NCBI GenBank assembly: GCA_030447745.1
Contig: JAUJOH010000001.1
Span: 212,772-276,771, forward strand
DNA: 64,000 nucleotides
From: Chloroflexota bacterium
Lineage (GTDB): Bacteria; Chloroflexota; Limnocylindria; Limnocylindrales; CSP1-4
Direction of reading: 5' to 3'
Part shown: positions 25,148-32,441 of the stretch, piece after piece
How positions within the stretch are numbered: the stretch's first letter is position 1
Layout: each line of letters opens with the position of its first letter
Translations under genes and position numbers: made by a program
Notes under the pieces: generated by a model
The model's input: the letters and a program-made list of their open reading frames with translations, nothing else
Databases searched by the model: none
What the model was told of the DNA's origin: nothing

Positions 25148-25231
25148 CCGACGCTGCGATCCCGACCCCTGGGGGCAGGCAACAGCGGCAACACATGAGG
25201 GGTCGGGAGATCGGGGTCGCGCGCACGTCGG
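25148..25231 (-). promoter_or_regulatory. Structured leader upstream of the mtnA/nucleoside operon
   Basis: Three nested helices can form about 100-180 bases upstream of the mtnA start. The outer one is CCGACG/CGTCGG (25226-25231 with 25148-25153). The middle is GCGA/TCGC (25217-25220 with 25156-25159). The inner 11-bp helix pairs 25198-25208 with 25160-25170 (CCCGACCCCT/AGGGGTCGGG core) around a 27-base loop. It matches no riboswitch class I can recognise. It may be a cis-regulatory RNA or a transcription terminator/attenuator. Confidence 0.45.
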
Positions 25232-25311
25232 GATGCTACGTGATCCGCCGGCTTTGCGCCGCCACAGAATCGACCGCAGGGGTCACGACGCCGATGTCAT
25301 CGCCTCCCGAT

Positions 25312-25650
25312 TCACGGGCAGCCCATCCGGGCGGCGAGGTGCAACCCGTCGACCGTTGGGCCGAACAGCGTCGCCGAGCCCTGCGTGTGCTGCCAGAGCA
25401 GGCCAAGGAAGTACAGGCCCGGCACGTCGGTCACGCCCCGCTGATGGCGCGGGTCGCCGAGCTCGTCGAGGTACCGCAGATCGAACCAGCTGAGTCGAGG
25501 CCGTAGCCCATCGTCCAGATGACGGTCGAGATGCCCGCATCGTCCAGGTCGAGCTCGGCGAGCTCAGGCGGCTCGAAGGCAACGGGCTGATCGTTATCCG
25601 GGGGTACGTCGAGCCCGGCTCGCTCGATGTAAGCGGAGAAGGGCCGCACG
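25312..25650 (-). pseudogene. C-terminal fragment of a flavin-dependent monooxygenase
   Basis: The fragment begins abruptly around 25650 with ...FSAYIERAGLDVPPDNDQPV and AFEPPELAELDLDDAGISTV, then IWTMGYGLD. One base is out of phase at about 25497. The sense resumes as SWFDLRYLDELGDPRHQRGV, TDVPGLYFLGLLWQHTQGSA and TLFGPTVDGLHLAARMGCP, with stop TGA 25314-25312. This is the C-terminus of FAD/NAD(P)-dependent monooxygenases of the CzcO-like group (TDVPGLYFLG.LW is the ending I recall). The N-terminal FAD and NADP Rossmann domains are missing. The break coincides with the border of the integrase-bearing segment, suggesting truncation by insertion or rearrangement. Confidence 0.75.
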
Positions 25651-25698
25651 GACCCGCGAGACCGTCAGATCGACCGTTGCACAAGTAGCGCGCCGGGG

Positions 25699-25722
25699 CT
25701 GACCACTTATCTGACCACTTAT
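25699..25722. repeat. 12-base perfect tandem repeat (CTGACCACTTAT twice)
   Basis: Two adjacent identical copies at 25699-25710 and 25711-25722, noticeably more AT-rich than the surroundings. They lie about 50 bases from the point where the monooxygenase fragment stops matching. They may be part of an attachment or protein-binding site at the element border, or an insertion scar. Confidence 0.6.
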
Positions 25723-25853
25723 GCTGCCGTGCGGTGCGATCCAGTGGCGTCCACAGAAGTCCACCTCACGACAGGGTGGACGCACGCGGACGCCATGCCG
25801 AGAGCCCCCTCCTCGAGCCGTTCGTTCGGATACCGGAGATCTCCACGCTAGGC

Positions 25854-26063
25854 TCAAAGCGACGGTGGTACGCGGTCTGCGGTGTTGCCTGACATCTTCT
25901 CCTGTCTGGCTCTCCGGCGGTACACCGCCCAGGCACCGTCCTTGGCCGCGCCTCCGCCCTTCCATCTCTTCGCATAACAGCGCCAGCACTTCCCTTTCGC
26001 GTAGTGCTTCCGGCGCGGGTGACAACTGGCTGGGATCACGTGCTTCACCTCGTCTTGGACCAA
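25854..26063 (-). CDS. Small Zn-finger-like basic protein
   Basis: 69 residues at most. The part PASCHPRRKHYAKGKCWRCY, then AKRWKGGG, carries a C-H-...-C-x2-C arrangement in a very basic context, like short zinc-knuckle or HNH-like proteins common in phages and integrative elements. The start codon is unclear (TTG 26063 or a later GTG), and the last 30 residues look poorly conserved. No function can be given. The composition and the location inside the integrase-bearing segment are the support. Confidence 0.35.
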   Translation of the reverse strand: MVQDEVKHVIPASCHPRRKHYAKGKCWRCYAKRWKGGGAAKDGAWAVYRRRARQEKMSGNTADRVPPSL

Positions 26064-26390
26064 CCTCTAACCCTGCCCCACAGGTCCGGCCTGAGGTGAG
26101 GCAGCAGCGCCACTCGGACGCGCAGTCGGATAGGCCCCCGCCGGCCGGCGACCGAAGAGGGCACTCGACGCTACGGACTCCACTTTCAGGGGCGGGGGGA
26201 GCTACCCGGTCGCCCTTGCAGCGACGTCGAGACGGTTGTTCACAGGACCGCCGCGTCCTCGGCGATCGTCCTGCGGCCGCCGGGCTGCTTCCAGGTGGGA
26301 GTCCGGTGGCCTACTCGTGCCTCACGGCTGTGATGTGGGCAGGTCGTTGAGGCCCTGGGTCGATTGGATCGTCGCCTCCCGATGGGTGTC
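26064..26390. other. 327-base gap inside the integrative segment
   Basis: No credible gene is seen on either strand. It may carry regulatory or attachment sequence of the element; nothing specific is recognised. Confidence 0.5.
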
Positions 26391-26699
26391 TCAGGACACC
26401 TCCTCCAACGCTGTGGCCGGGATCAGGCGACGACGACCTACCTTGACGGAACGAAGGCGGCCTGCGGCGATCTCGGCGTAGACCGTCGTCCGGCCGACAC
26501 CGAGTATCTGCGCAGCCTCGGCCACGCCCAGCAGTCGATCCGGCAGAGCGGGTCGCGCCTCGGCTTGAAGCTCCGCGCGGATCGCGTCGACGAGTGCCAC
26601 AACTGCCGACGTCAGTGAGTCCTTTGGACTATCGCCACTGGAGCCGGCTCGATGCGGAGGCAGCCGCCGGACGGTCGGGGTGGAAGTGGATCCCGGCAT
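26391..26699 (-). CDS. Excisionase-type helix-turn-helix protein
   Basis: About 102 residues from ATG 26699; a GTG at 26723 would add eight. The C-terminal half is the MerR-like/HTH_17 excisionase domain: LPDRLLGVAEAAQILGVGRT, TVYAEIAAGRLRSVKVGRRR and LIPATALEEV. The N-terminal half is a helical linker (SLTSAVVALVDAIRAELQAE). Such proteins act as Xis directionality factors or transcription regulators of integrated elements. It is on the same strand as, and about 600 bases downstream of, the integrase gene, as in many small elements. Confidence 0.8.
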   Translation of the reverse strand: MPGSTSTPTVRRLPPHRAGSSGDSPKDSLTSAVVALVDAIRAELQAEARPALPDRLLGVAEAAQILGVGRTTVYAEIAAGRLRSVKVGRRRLIPATALEEVS

Positions 26700-26765
26700 A
26701 GCCGAGACGATGCCTGGGTGCACCCGGTGATGAACACCACCCGGAACCGGAAGAGAACCGGAAAT

Positions 26766-27248
26766 CTATTCGATCGGCCAGGGGAGGCGGTATTCCTTGA
26801 GGTACGTGCTCACCGTGCGCGCACTCACTGGGGGGTCTAGACGTTCGCCAAGCTCTTCGTGCGTGGGTCGATGACTTTTGGCGATCTCGCGAAACGTGTT
26901 GACAAGGGTCTCGCGGCTGTGGGTTCGGCCTCGAGGTCTTCCCGGTTTCGCCGCGCGGGGTCTGGCGATAGGCGGGGGAGGTCCGATGTCCTCGTGTAGC
27001 GCCAAGAGCGCGGCAGCCACTGGCTCGTTGATGTAGTAGTGATCGCGGTCGTCGCCGGGTCGGCGAGGCGCCTGCAAGAGGAGGGTCGCGTCCGCCGCCG
27101 AGAGCTCGCAGAATGGCGCTTCCGCCACATCGAGAAGTTTTGGACCGAGGCTGACGTGGCCAATCCGCACGATCGGCGTGGACCCCCAACGTCGGAACGA
27201 CACCGAGAACGGCTGCCGGCCCGGCGCAAAAATGTTCTGGTCGGCCAT
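26766..27248 (-). CDS. Element-encoded protein with C-terminal HTH, function unknown
   Basis: 160 residues from MADQNIFAPGRQPFSVSFRR; an open frame extends upstream into the integrase gene. The N-terminal region (GSTPIVRIGHVSLGPKLLDV, PFCELSAADATLLLQAPRRP) has no recognised domain. A basic linker AKPGRPRGRTHSRETL precedes a predicted HTH: EIAKSHRPTHEELGERLDPP, VSARTVSTYLKEYRLPWP. It lies between the integrase and excisionase genes on the same strand, so a regulatory or replication-initiation role within the element is plausible but unproven. Confidence 0.55.
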   Translation of the reverse strand: MADQNIFAPGRQPFSVSFRRWGSTPIVRIGHVSLGPKLLDVAEAPFCELSAADATLLLQAPRRPGDDRDHYYINEPVAAALLALHEDIGPPPPIARPRAAKPGRPRGRTHSRETLVNTFREIAKSHRPTHEELGERLDPPVSARTVSTYLKEYRLPWPIE

Positions 27249-27288
27249 CAAGGCGCGGAGCTGGCGAAGAACCGTCGCGCCGGCCGGA

Positions 27289-28500
27289 CTAAGCCGTGCC
27301 AAGGCCCAACGCCTCGTCGATGGCTGCGGCGGCCGCATTGTGCAGTTCGGGCACTATGGCCGCGTAGGCTGAGGCCGTGATTGCAATGCCGGCGTGGCCA
27401 AGCCACTCGCTGATGACCGCAAGAGGAACTCCCTTGGCGAGCATCGTGGTGGCCGCTGAATGTCGCAGGTCGTGGAAGCGGACTGGCGGCACACCCGCCC
27501 GATCGCGAGCTTTGCGGAACTCCCGCGACACCCGCTCCGGGGCCAGCGGCTGACCGACCCCGTCCGTAAACACGAGTCCATCCCGGTCCTGCCAGGCGGT
27601 GGCCGCGGCGTGTCGAGCGAAAAGCTGGCGAGTGCGACGTGTTTCCAGAGCGTTGCGCGCACGCGCCGGGAGCGGGATGGTCCGTCGCGACTTGGTCGTC
27701 TTGGGTTCCGCAAGCACCCATTCGTTTCCGTGGCCCCTCGCGAGTGACCGATGAACGGTGAGCCTGTCGCGGTCGATGTCGCGCCACGCCAGGCCCAGGA
27801 GTTCCCCGAGCCGGAGGCCGGTTGTCGCTGCGAGCGCGTACAACGGGCCGAGCTCGTCCTCCGTTGTCGCGTCGATCAGCCTCGCCAGGTCAGGAGCGGC
27901 CAAGTAGGTGATCGGTCGGTGCGCGACGTACGGCGGCCGTGCGTCAGCGGCGACGTTCCGACCTACGGAGCCGTCCCGAACGGCATCTGCCAAGGCCCGG
28001 CGCAACGTTGCCCGGAGGTGGCGCACCGTTTGCGGCGACAGCCCGCCAGGGTTTTGACGACCTCGCGTCCGAACTGCCGGCCGTTCGGGCCTTCCGGCCG
28101 CAAGGAAGCCGCTTAGTCCAGTCTCCACGTCCGTTGCAGAAAGACGGGCCAACGGGATCCGGCCGAATCGTGGGTTGAGGTAGACCCGAACGTGCATTTC
28201 AGCCGTGCGCCACGTTGAGGGCCGGACGCGCAGTCGGTGCCTCTCCAGCCAGCGGGCAAGAAAGTCGCCCGTCGTGAGGCCCGGCCCCGCAGGTGCGAGC
28301 GTGCCGAGCCGGAGGTCACGCCGGAGCTCGTCAAGCTTTGCTCGAGCGGACTCGGCCGTCCGACCCGTGACCGTTCGGCGATGTCGGGTACCGGCGGGGT
28401 CTGTCCAGGTGATGGCACCGCGCCACCGGTCACCGTTGCGGTAGACCGACCCTTCGCCGGCAGATCGCCGGCGAGCCTTCCGGGCCGTAGAATCCGGCAT
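27289..28500 (-). CDS. Phage-type tyrosine recombinase / integrase
   Basis: 403 residues from ATG 28500 with GAGG nearby; a start at 28515 is possible. N-terminus: AGEGSVYRNGDRWRGAITWT (AP2-like arm-binding domain). Core-binding domain: TTGDFLARWLERHRLRVRPS through LRATLRRALADAV. Catalytic domain: Arg in TTGLRLGELLGLAWRDID, Lys region AEPKTTKSRRTIPLP, His-x-x-Arg in HDLRHSAATTMLAKG, His in EWLGHAGIAITASAYA and the nucleophilic Tyr in the same segment. All catalytic residues are present, so the enzyme could be active. It is transcribed away from the tRNA cluster, with its 5' end nearest tRNA-Cys. Confidence 0.92.
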   Translation of the reverse strand: MPDSTARKARRRSAGEGSVYRNGDRWRGAITWTDPAGTRHRRTVTGRTAESARAKLDELRRDLRLGTLAPAGPGLTTGDFLARWLERHRLRVRPSTWRTAEMHVRVYLNPRFGRIPLARLSATDVETGLSGFLAAGRPERPAVRTRGRQNPGGLSPQTVRHLRATLRRALADAVRDGSVGRNVAADARPPYVAHRPITYLAAPDLARLIDATTEDELGPLYALAATTGLRLGELLGLAWRDIDRDRLTVHRSLARGHGNEWVLAEPKTTKSRRTIPLPARARNALETRRTRQLFARHAAATAWQDRDGLVFTDGVGQPLAPERVSREFRKARDRAGVPPVRFHDLRHSAATTMLAKGVPLAVISEWLGHAGIAITASAYAAIVPELHNAAAAAIDEALGLGTA

Positions 28501-28589
28501 GTCGGGCGTCCTCACTGTCAGGACTCCGTCGAGCGCCTCGTCCGTTCGCCGCGGGCGAGGCGTCGTCTTTTGTTCGCCATTGTACGCCT

Positions 28590-28611
28590 GTTGCTACCGA
28601 GGTTGCTACCG
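28590..28611. repeat. Direct repeat GTTGCTACCG, two copies 12 bases apart
   Basis: Exact 10-base copies at 28590-28599 and 28602-28611, between the integrase start and the tRNA-Cys terminator. The position suits integrase arm-type sites or an autoregulatory operator. No third copy was noticed elsewhere in the element. Confidence 0.45.
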
Positions 28612-28624
28612 CGCAGACATGGAA

Positions 28625-28644
28625 CGAGGCCCCGAAGGGCCTCG
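28625..28644 (-). terminator. Intrinsic terminator of the tRNA cluster
   Basis: An 8-bp GC-rich stem (CGAGGCCC/GGGCCTCG) closes a TTCG tetraloop on the minus strand, flanked by further pairing (AACGAG/CTCGTT), and is followed by TTCC. It lies 16 bases after the CCA end of tRNA-Cys, the last tRNA of the cluster. Confidence 0.75.
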
Positions 28645-28662
28645 CTCGTTCACAATGAGTGG

Positions 28663-28736
28663 AGGCGACGACCGGATTCGAACCGGTGAATAGAGGTTTT
28701 GCAGACCTCCGTGTTGAGCCACTTCACCACGTCGCC
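28663..28736 (-). tRNA. tRNA-Cys (GCA)
   Basis: Acceptor GGCGACG/CGTCGCC, anticodon loop with GCA in GAGGTCTGCAAAACCTC, TpsiC arm CCGGTTCGAATCCGG, discriminator T, and CCA encoded at 28662-28660. Last of the Phe-Gly-Gln-Cys cluster. The adjacent integrase makes its 3' end a candidate integration site. Confidence 0.95.
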
Positions 28737-28799
28737 ATCTGTGGTTCGCCGGCCCGGTGTCGGCGGATGGTCCGCATCGCGCGGACCATATTCGGTTGG

Positions 28800-28870
28800 C
28801 TGCCCCTCGAGGATTCGAACCTCGGTTCACGGATCCAAAGTCCGCTGTCCTACCGCTAGACGAAGGGGCA
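28800..28870 (-). tRNA. tRNA-Gln (TTG)
   Basis: Acceptor TGCCCCT/AGGGGCA, D-arm TCTAGCGGTAGGA, anticodon TTG in GGACTTTGGATCC, T-arm CGAGGTTCGAATCCTCG, discriminator G and encoded CCA. The T-A first pair is typical of bacterial tRNA-Gln. Confidence 0.95.
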
Positions 28871-28916
28871 GCGTCGCTCTGGCGGGCGGCCGTCGCGCCC
28901 CTGGGGCAACAAATGG

Positions 28917-28989
28917 AGCGGAAGACGGGACTCGAACCCGCGACCCTCACCTTGGCAAGGTGATGCTCTACCAACTGAGCCACTTCCGC
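28917..28989 (-). tRNA. tRNA-Gly (GCC)
   Basis: Acceptor GCGGAAG/CTTCCGC, D-arm GCTCAGTTGGTAGAGC, anticodon GCC in CACCTTGCCAAGGTG, T-arm GCGGGTTCGAGTCCCGT, discriminator T and encoded CCA. Confidence 0.95.
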
Positions 28990-29016
28990 CCGATGACGCG
29001 ACCACCTTTGCGGTGG

Positions 29017-29089
29017 TGCCGAGAGCCAGGATCGAACTGGCGACACCGCGATTTTCAGTCGCGTGCTCTACCAACTGAGCTATCTCGGC
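29017..29089 (-). tRNA. tRNA-Phe (GAA)
   Basis: Acceptor GCCGAGA/TCTCGGC, D-arm GCTCAGTTGGTAGAGC, anticodon GAA in GCGACTGAAAATCGC, T-arm GCCAGTTCGATCCTGGC, discriminator A and encoded CCA. It is the first gene of the four-tRNA cluster. Confidence 0.95.
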
Positions 29090-29390
29090 CCGATGGCCAA
29101 CCAGGCTTTGGCCGCCCGTCGGCGGTCCAGAGGATAGCACGGGGTCGCGACGCCCCTCAAGGCGACGGACTGGAGCCAGGCGCGTGGCGGCACGACCTCC
29201 GGCTTGCTGCGGCCGCTACTCGTGCCACGGCTATTTCCTGACCATCGGCAGACACAAGGGCGCGAACCACCACCGGGTCGAGGTTCTGCGCGCGGTGTGC
29301 ACGCACGAATCGGCCGCGCGGGCGTGGCGAGCCCCCCGATGTGGCGGCCGAAGGGCCGCGGATAGCACTGCCACGAATAGCCCCCGGCGA
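29090..29390. other. 301-base gap upstream of the tRNA cluster
   Basis: No gene is seen. It should carry the promoter for the Phe-Gly-Gln-Cys cluster (minus strand), which I cannot place firmly. A hairpin GCGGCC-CTTC-GGCCGC (29344-29359) lies 32 bases after the stop of the DUF1232 gene and is a likely terminator, though no T run follows. Confidence 0.5.
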
Positions 29391-29765
29391 CTACGGTTCC
29401 CGGGCTCCGTCGCGCCCCAGGACCGACTCCAGCAGCGCGTACCCGCCGGGGCTGCCCGGCCACCGGCGCCGGAGCTCCTCGCTCCCGACGCGCTGCCGCA
29501 CGTATCGAAGCACGAGCACGGCCACGATGATGTCGTCGAGCGGGCCCAGGACCGGGACGAACTCCGGGATGAGGTCGATCGGGTTGACGAGCCAGACGAT
29601 CAGCCCGACCAGCGCGAGTCGGGCGCCCAGAGGCGTCGAGCCGTCCGCGAGCAATGACCGCACGAGCCGGGCGACGTCCGGCACGACACCCACGGCCTCG
29701 CGGAGTGGCACGTCGCGCGGCCGGCCGACCCAGACCAGCGCAATTGCCGCCAGCCAGACGACCAC
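29391..29765 (-). CDS. DUF1232 (YkvA-like) membrane protein
   Basis: 124 residues from GTG 29765. Hydrophobic N-terminus (VVWLAAIALVWVG), then the family signature: ARLALVGLIVWLVNPIDLIP and EFVPVLGPLDDIIVAVLVLR, ending YVRQRVGSEELRRRWPGSPG. DUF1232 proteins are short membrane proteins of unknown role found next to varied genes. Here the gene follows htpX by 41 bases and likely shares its transcript. The frame is open slightly upstream (VALDLRPFVTVVAG), so the true start could be a little earlier. Confidence 0.8.
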   Translation of the reverse strand: MVVWLAAIALVWVGRPRDVPLREAVGVVPDVARLVRSLLADGSTPLGARLALVGLIVWLVNPIDLIPEFVPVLGPLDDIIVAVLVLRYVRQRVGSEELRRRWPGSPGGYALLESVLGRDGAREP

Positions 29766-29806
29766 CAGTCCGGCGACGACGGTGACGAAGGGTCGGAGGT
29801 CCAGCG

Positions 29807-30784
29807 CTACTCCAGCTCCGCCAGCGCCGCCACGTCCGGCTCGGCCAGCGGCCGCTCCCCGGTGAGCTCCCGCAGCCGGTTGATCCGCTCGACGATCGGC
29901 GGGTGCGTCGCGAAGAGCCCGGAAGCCCGCGTCTCGAACTTCTTGATCGGGTTCGTGAAGTAGAGGTGCTGCGTCGCGCGGTTCGCGACTTCGAGGACCT
30001 CCCGGTCCGCGGTGATCTTGGCGAGCGCACGCTCGAGCCCGGACGGGTTGCGGGTGATCTCGACCGATGACGAGTCCGCCAGGTACTCCCGCTGGCGGCT
30101 GACGGCCAGCTGGACGAACCGTGCGGCGATCGGGGCCAGGATGGCGAGCACCATCGCCAGCACGAGCATGATGACCTGGAGAACGCCGCCGCCATCACGA
30201 CCGCCCGAGCGGCGTCCTCCGCCGCCCCAGAAAGTGAAGCGCAGGAAGAAGTCGGACAGGAGGGCGATCGACCCGACGAGCACCCCCACGATCAGCGAGA
30301 ACCGGATGTCGAGGTTCCGGACGTGCGCGAGCTCGTGCCCGATGACGCCTTGCAGCTCCTCCCGATCGAGCTTCTCGAGCAGTCCCGTCGTGACGGCGAT
30401 CGAGGCGTGCTCAGGATCCCGTCCGGTGGCGAACGCGTTCGGCGCAGAGTCATCGATCACGTGCACGCGAGGCATGGGGATGTTCGCCGCAATCGCCATC
30501 TCCTGGACGACGTTCATCAGCTGCGGAGCCGTCGTCTCGTCGACCTCTTTCGCGTTCGACGCGGCCAGGACGAGCCGGTCGCCCGTGAAGTACGAGCCGA
30601 GCGACATGACCAGCCCGACGACGAACGCGAGCGCGGTCGCACCGATCGCTCCGGCCGGCTCGCCCGTCAACGCATAGCCGGCGGCAAAGCCCAGCGCCCC
30701 GAGCAGCACGACCACGACCAGCGCAAGGAGGAACGAGTTGCGCCGGTTGGCCGCGATCTGGTCGTAGAAGGTCGAGCGAGCCAA
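29807..30784 (-). CDS. htpX: HtpX-family membrane zinc metalloprotease (M48)
   Basis: 325 residues. Two N-terminal helices (FLLALVVVVLLGALGFAAGY; IGATALAFVVGLVMSLGSYF), the active site HELAHVRNLDIR (150-154 HExxH), two central helices (FSLIVGVLVGSIALLSDFFL; VIMLVLAMVLAILAPIAARF) and the third zinc-ligand region REYLADSSSVEITRNP with Glu-Tyr-x-Ala-Asp. This is a membrane quality-control protease whose catalytic site faces the cytoplasm. It follows lemA on the same strand, a pairing seen in many bacteria. A C-terminal FATHPPIVERINRLREL block is also typical of HtpX. Confidence 0.93.
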   Translation of the reverse strand: MARSTFYDQIAANRRNSFLLALVVVVLLGALGFAAGYALTGEPAGAIGATALAFVVGLVMSLGSYFTGDRLVLAASNAKEVDETTAPQLMNVVQEMAIAANIPMPRVHVIDDSAPNAFATGRDPEHASIAVTTGLLEKLDREELQGVIGHELAHVRNLDIRFSLIVGVLVGSIALLSDFFLRFTFWGGGGRRSGGRDGGGVLQVIMLVLAMVLAILAPIAARFVQLAVSRQREYLADSSSVEITRNPSGLERALAKITADREVLEVANRATQHLYFTNPIKKFETRASGLFATHPPIVERINRLRELTGERPLAEPDVAALAELE

Positions 30785-30847
30785 AGCGTCCTCTCCGCTC
30801 GCGTCGTCCGGCGGCCGTGCGTCGCGGACGGTGTGACGGGTCCGGCC

Positions 30848-31417
30848 TCAGCCGACCGACAAATCGACGCGCGGCACGTTCGCTGCTTCGGGCTCGGCAT
30901 CGAAGAATTCGCGACGGGTGAACGCGAACGGTCCGGCGATCAGCATGCTCGGGAACGTCGCGATGGCGGTGTTGTAGTCGAGCACCGACGCGTTGTAATG
31001 CTGGCGGCTGAACGAGATCTGGTTCTCCGTCGTGGTCAGCTGCTCCTGCAGCTCCAGCACGTTCTGGTTCGCCCGCAGCTCCGGGTAGTTCTCCACGACC
31101 GCGAACAGCGACCGAAGGGCGCCCGTCAGGGCGTTCTCGGCCTGAGCCTGCTCGGCCGGGCCGCGCGCGCCGGCGGCGACCGCAGCCGCGCGCGCCTCGG
31201 TGACCTGAGTCAGGACGTCCTGCTCGAACCCCATGTAGCCCCTGACGGCGTTCACGAGGTTGGGGATCAGGTCGTGCCGACGCTTCAGCTGCACCTCGAT
31301 CTGGGCAAACGCCTCGTCCACCCGGAGCCGTCGCTGGACCAGACCGTTGTAGATCGCGATGGTCAGGACGACGACGAGGAGGAGGATCACGATGACGACC
31401 AGGACCGGGATGTCCAT
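30848..31417 (-). CDS. lemA: LemA-family membrane protein
   Basis: 189 residues: one N-terminal helix (VLVVIVILLLVVVLTIAIYN), then the long antiparallel helical domain with the family motifs VDEAFAQIEVQLKRRHDLIP, NLVNAVRGYMGFEQDVLTQV, AVVENYPELRANQNVLELQE and TENQISFSRQHYNASVLDYN, ending FPSMLIAGPFAFTRREFFDA. The N-terminus is short and the helical bundle probably faces outward. The function of LemA is unclear, but it recurs with htpX, as here. Full family length, no anomaly. Confidence 0.93.
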   Translation of the reverse strand: MDIPVLVVIVILLLVVVLTIAIYNGLVQRRLRVDEAFAQIEVQLKRRHDLIPNLVNAVRGYMGFEQDVLTQVTEARAAAVAAGARGPAEQAQAENALTGALRSLFAVVENYPELRANQNVLELQEQLTTTENQISFSRQHYNASVLDYNTAIATFPSMLIAGPFAFTRREFFDAEPEAANVPRVDLSVG

Positions 31418-31500
31418 GTTGCCCTCCGGAAATGGCCGCGCGACGCCGGCTCGGTCGGGCGAGTCTAGCAGCCCACATCGCGCCGTCGAGCACCGAACGG

Positions 31501-31574
31501 TGGGCGGTACTGGACTCGAACCAGTGACTTCCTCGGTGTAAACGAGGCGCTCTAACCGACTGAGCTAACCGCCC
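31501..31574 (-). tRNA. tRNA-Val (TAC)
   Basis: Acceptor GGGCGGT/ACCGCCC, D-arm GCTCAGTCGGTTAGAGC, anticodon TAC in CTCGTTTACACCGAG, T-arm ACTGGTTCGAGTCCAGT, discriminator A. The next bases are CCG, so unlike the other six tRNAs here the CCA end is not encoded. Confidence 0.95.
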
Positions 31575-32040
31575 GAGGCGACAGCGTAGGCGCTGGGTTG
31601 GGGCTGCGTCGACGGTGACGCCTGGTCCGGGTCGATCTCGCGCGCGGTCGGCGCCGGGCATGCCGAGTGGCCGGTCGACGGGGCCCTCGCCGCGGCGCGC
31701 ACACCTGGCGGCGCCGGTCGACGCGCCGGCAGGCCGCGGCGCGCCACCCTTCGTTCGCGTGCCAGACGTGCGTGGACGGACTGCTGGGTTTGGTCGCGCG
31801 TCGAGGCCCGCTTTCCGGCCGTTCCCACGCACGGGCTGCGGCGCTCGGCAGCAACAAGACGGCCGAACAGTCCACCGAGGCATGGGTGGCCCGGTTCGGG
31901 CCGTCGCAGCCGGTACGAGTCCCGGACCGCATATCCGCACCGATCGACGGCGAGGCCCGCGGTGTGACAGTTGGCTTGTTGCCGCGCCGGTGAATCAGAA
32001 CGAGCGCCCGAGGGCGCCCGTCTCGTCGGTGTCAGGGTGG
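31575..32040. other. 466-base gap between tRNA-Val and tRNA-Leu, with a terminator
   Basis: Several overlapping open frames exist but none shows a domain or convincing protein composition. A hairpin GCGCC-CTCG-GGCGC (32004-32017 on the minus strand), followed by a partly T-rich TCGTTCT, lies 24 bases after tRNA-Leu and is its probable terminator. No conserved ncRNA is recognised in the rest. Confidence 0.5.
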
Positions 32041-32122
32041 TGCCCAGGCCGGGACTTGAACCCGGATGAGTTGCCTCATACGCCCCTCAAACGTACGCGT
32101 ATACCAATTCCGCCACCTGGGC
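32041..32122 (-). tRNA. tRNA-Leu (GAG)
   Basis: Class II tRNA: acceptor GCCCAGG/CCTGGGC, D-arm GGCGGAATTGGTATACGC, anticodon GAG in TACGTTTGAGGGGCGTA, long variable arm TGAGGCAACTCA, T-arm CCGGGTTCAAGTCCCGG, discriminator A and encoded CCA. Confidence 0.95.
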
Positions 32123-32164
32123 ACGGTGCTCGCCGGGGTTCGGGACCCGAGGGGGTTGTGGTGG

Positions 32165-32248
32165 TACCGAGGACGGGACTTGAACCCATACGCCCTTGCG
32201 GGCACTAGCTCCTGAAGCTAGCGCGTCTGCCAATTCCGCCACCTCGGC
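32165..32248 (-). tRNA. tRNA-Leu (CAG)
   Basis: Class II tRNA: acceptor GCCGAGG/CCTCGGT (first pair G-T), D-arm GGCGGAATTGGCAGACGC, anticodon CAG in CTAGCTTCAGGAGCTAG, variable arm TGCCCGCAAGGGCGT, T-arm GGGTTCAAGTCCC, discriminator A and encoded CCA. It lies 42 bases upstream of tRNA-Leu(GAG) on the same strand. Confidence 0.95.
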
Positions 32249-32441
32249 GCGGTCCCTGGCGACCGGTCCCCGAAGGCTCCGGCCGCCGGCGAGGCGCCAT
32301 GGTAGCACATCGTCCCCGGCCCTCCGGCACGTCGGACCGACGCAGCCGCGCACCCGCTGACAACGCCGCGGGCAGCGGTCACGTGCGGCCGCGCCACCGG
32401 ACGAAACGGGTCCCGCACCGCCCGCCGGCGCCCGCGCAGGC

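Larger units (their letters stand above)
25651..28620. mobile_element. Small integrative element or remnant (integrase, excisionase-like HTH, two small genes)
   Basis: Between a truncated monooxygenase gene and the tRNA-Cys gene lie four minus-strand genes typical of an integrated element: a Zn-finger-like small ORF, an excisionase-type HTH, a second HTH-containing protein and a tyrosine integrase closest to the tRNA. A 12-base tandem repeat marks the left side (25699-25722), and paired 10-base repeats lie between the integrase start and the tRNA terminator (28590-28611). I could not find a duplicated tRNA-Cys 3' end, so the exact borders are unproven. No capsid, terminase or conjugation gene is present inside. 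Confidence 0.5.

Noticed and set aside
25651..28736. Duplicate of the tRNA-Cys 3' end as attachment repeat at the left side of the element
   Set aside because: I searched by eye for the T-arm and acceptor sequence on the left side and did not find it, so no att pair is claimed.
31575..32040. Overlapping 60-200-codon frames between tRNA-Val and tRNA-Leu
   Set aside because: They overlap each other on both strands, lack ribosome sites and domains, and show only the bias of GC-rich non-coding DNA.
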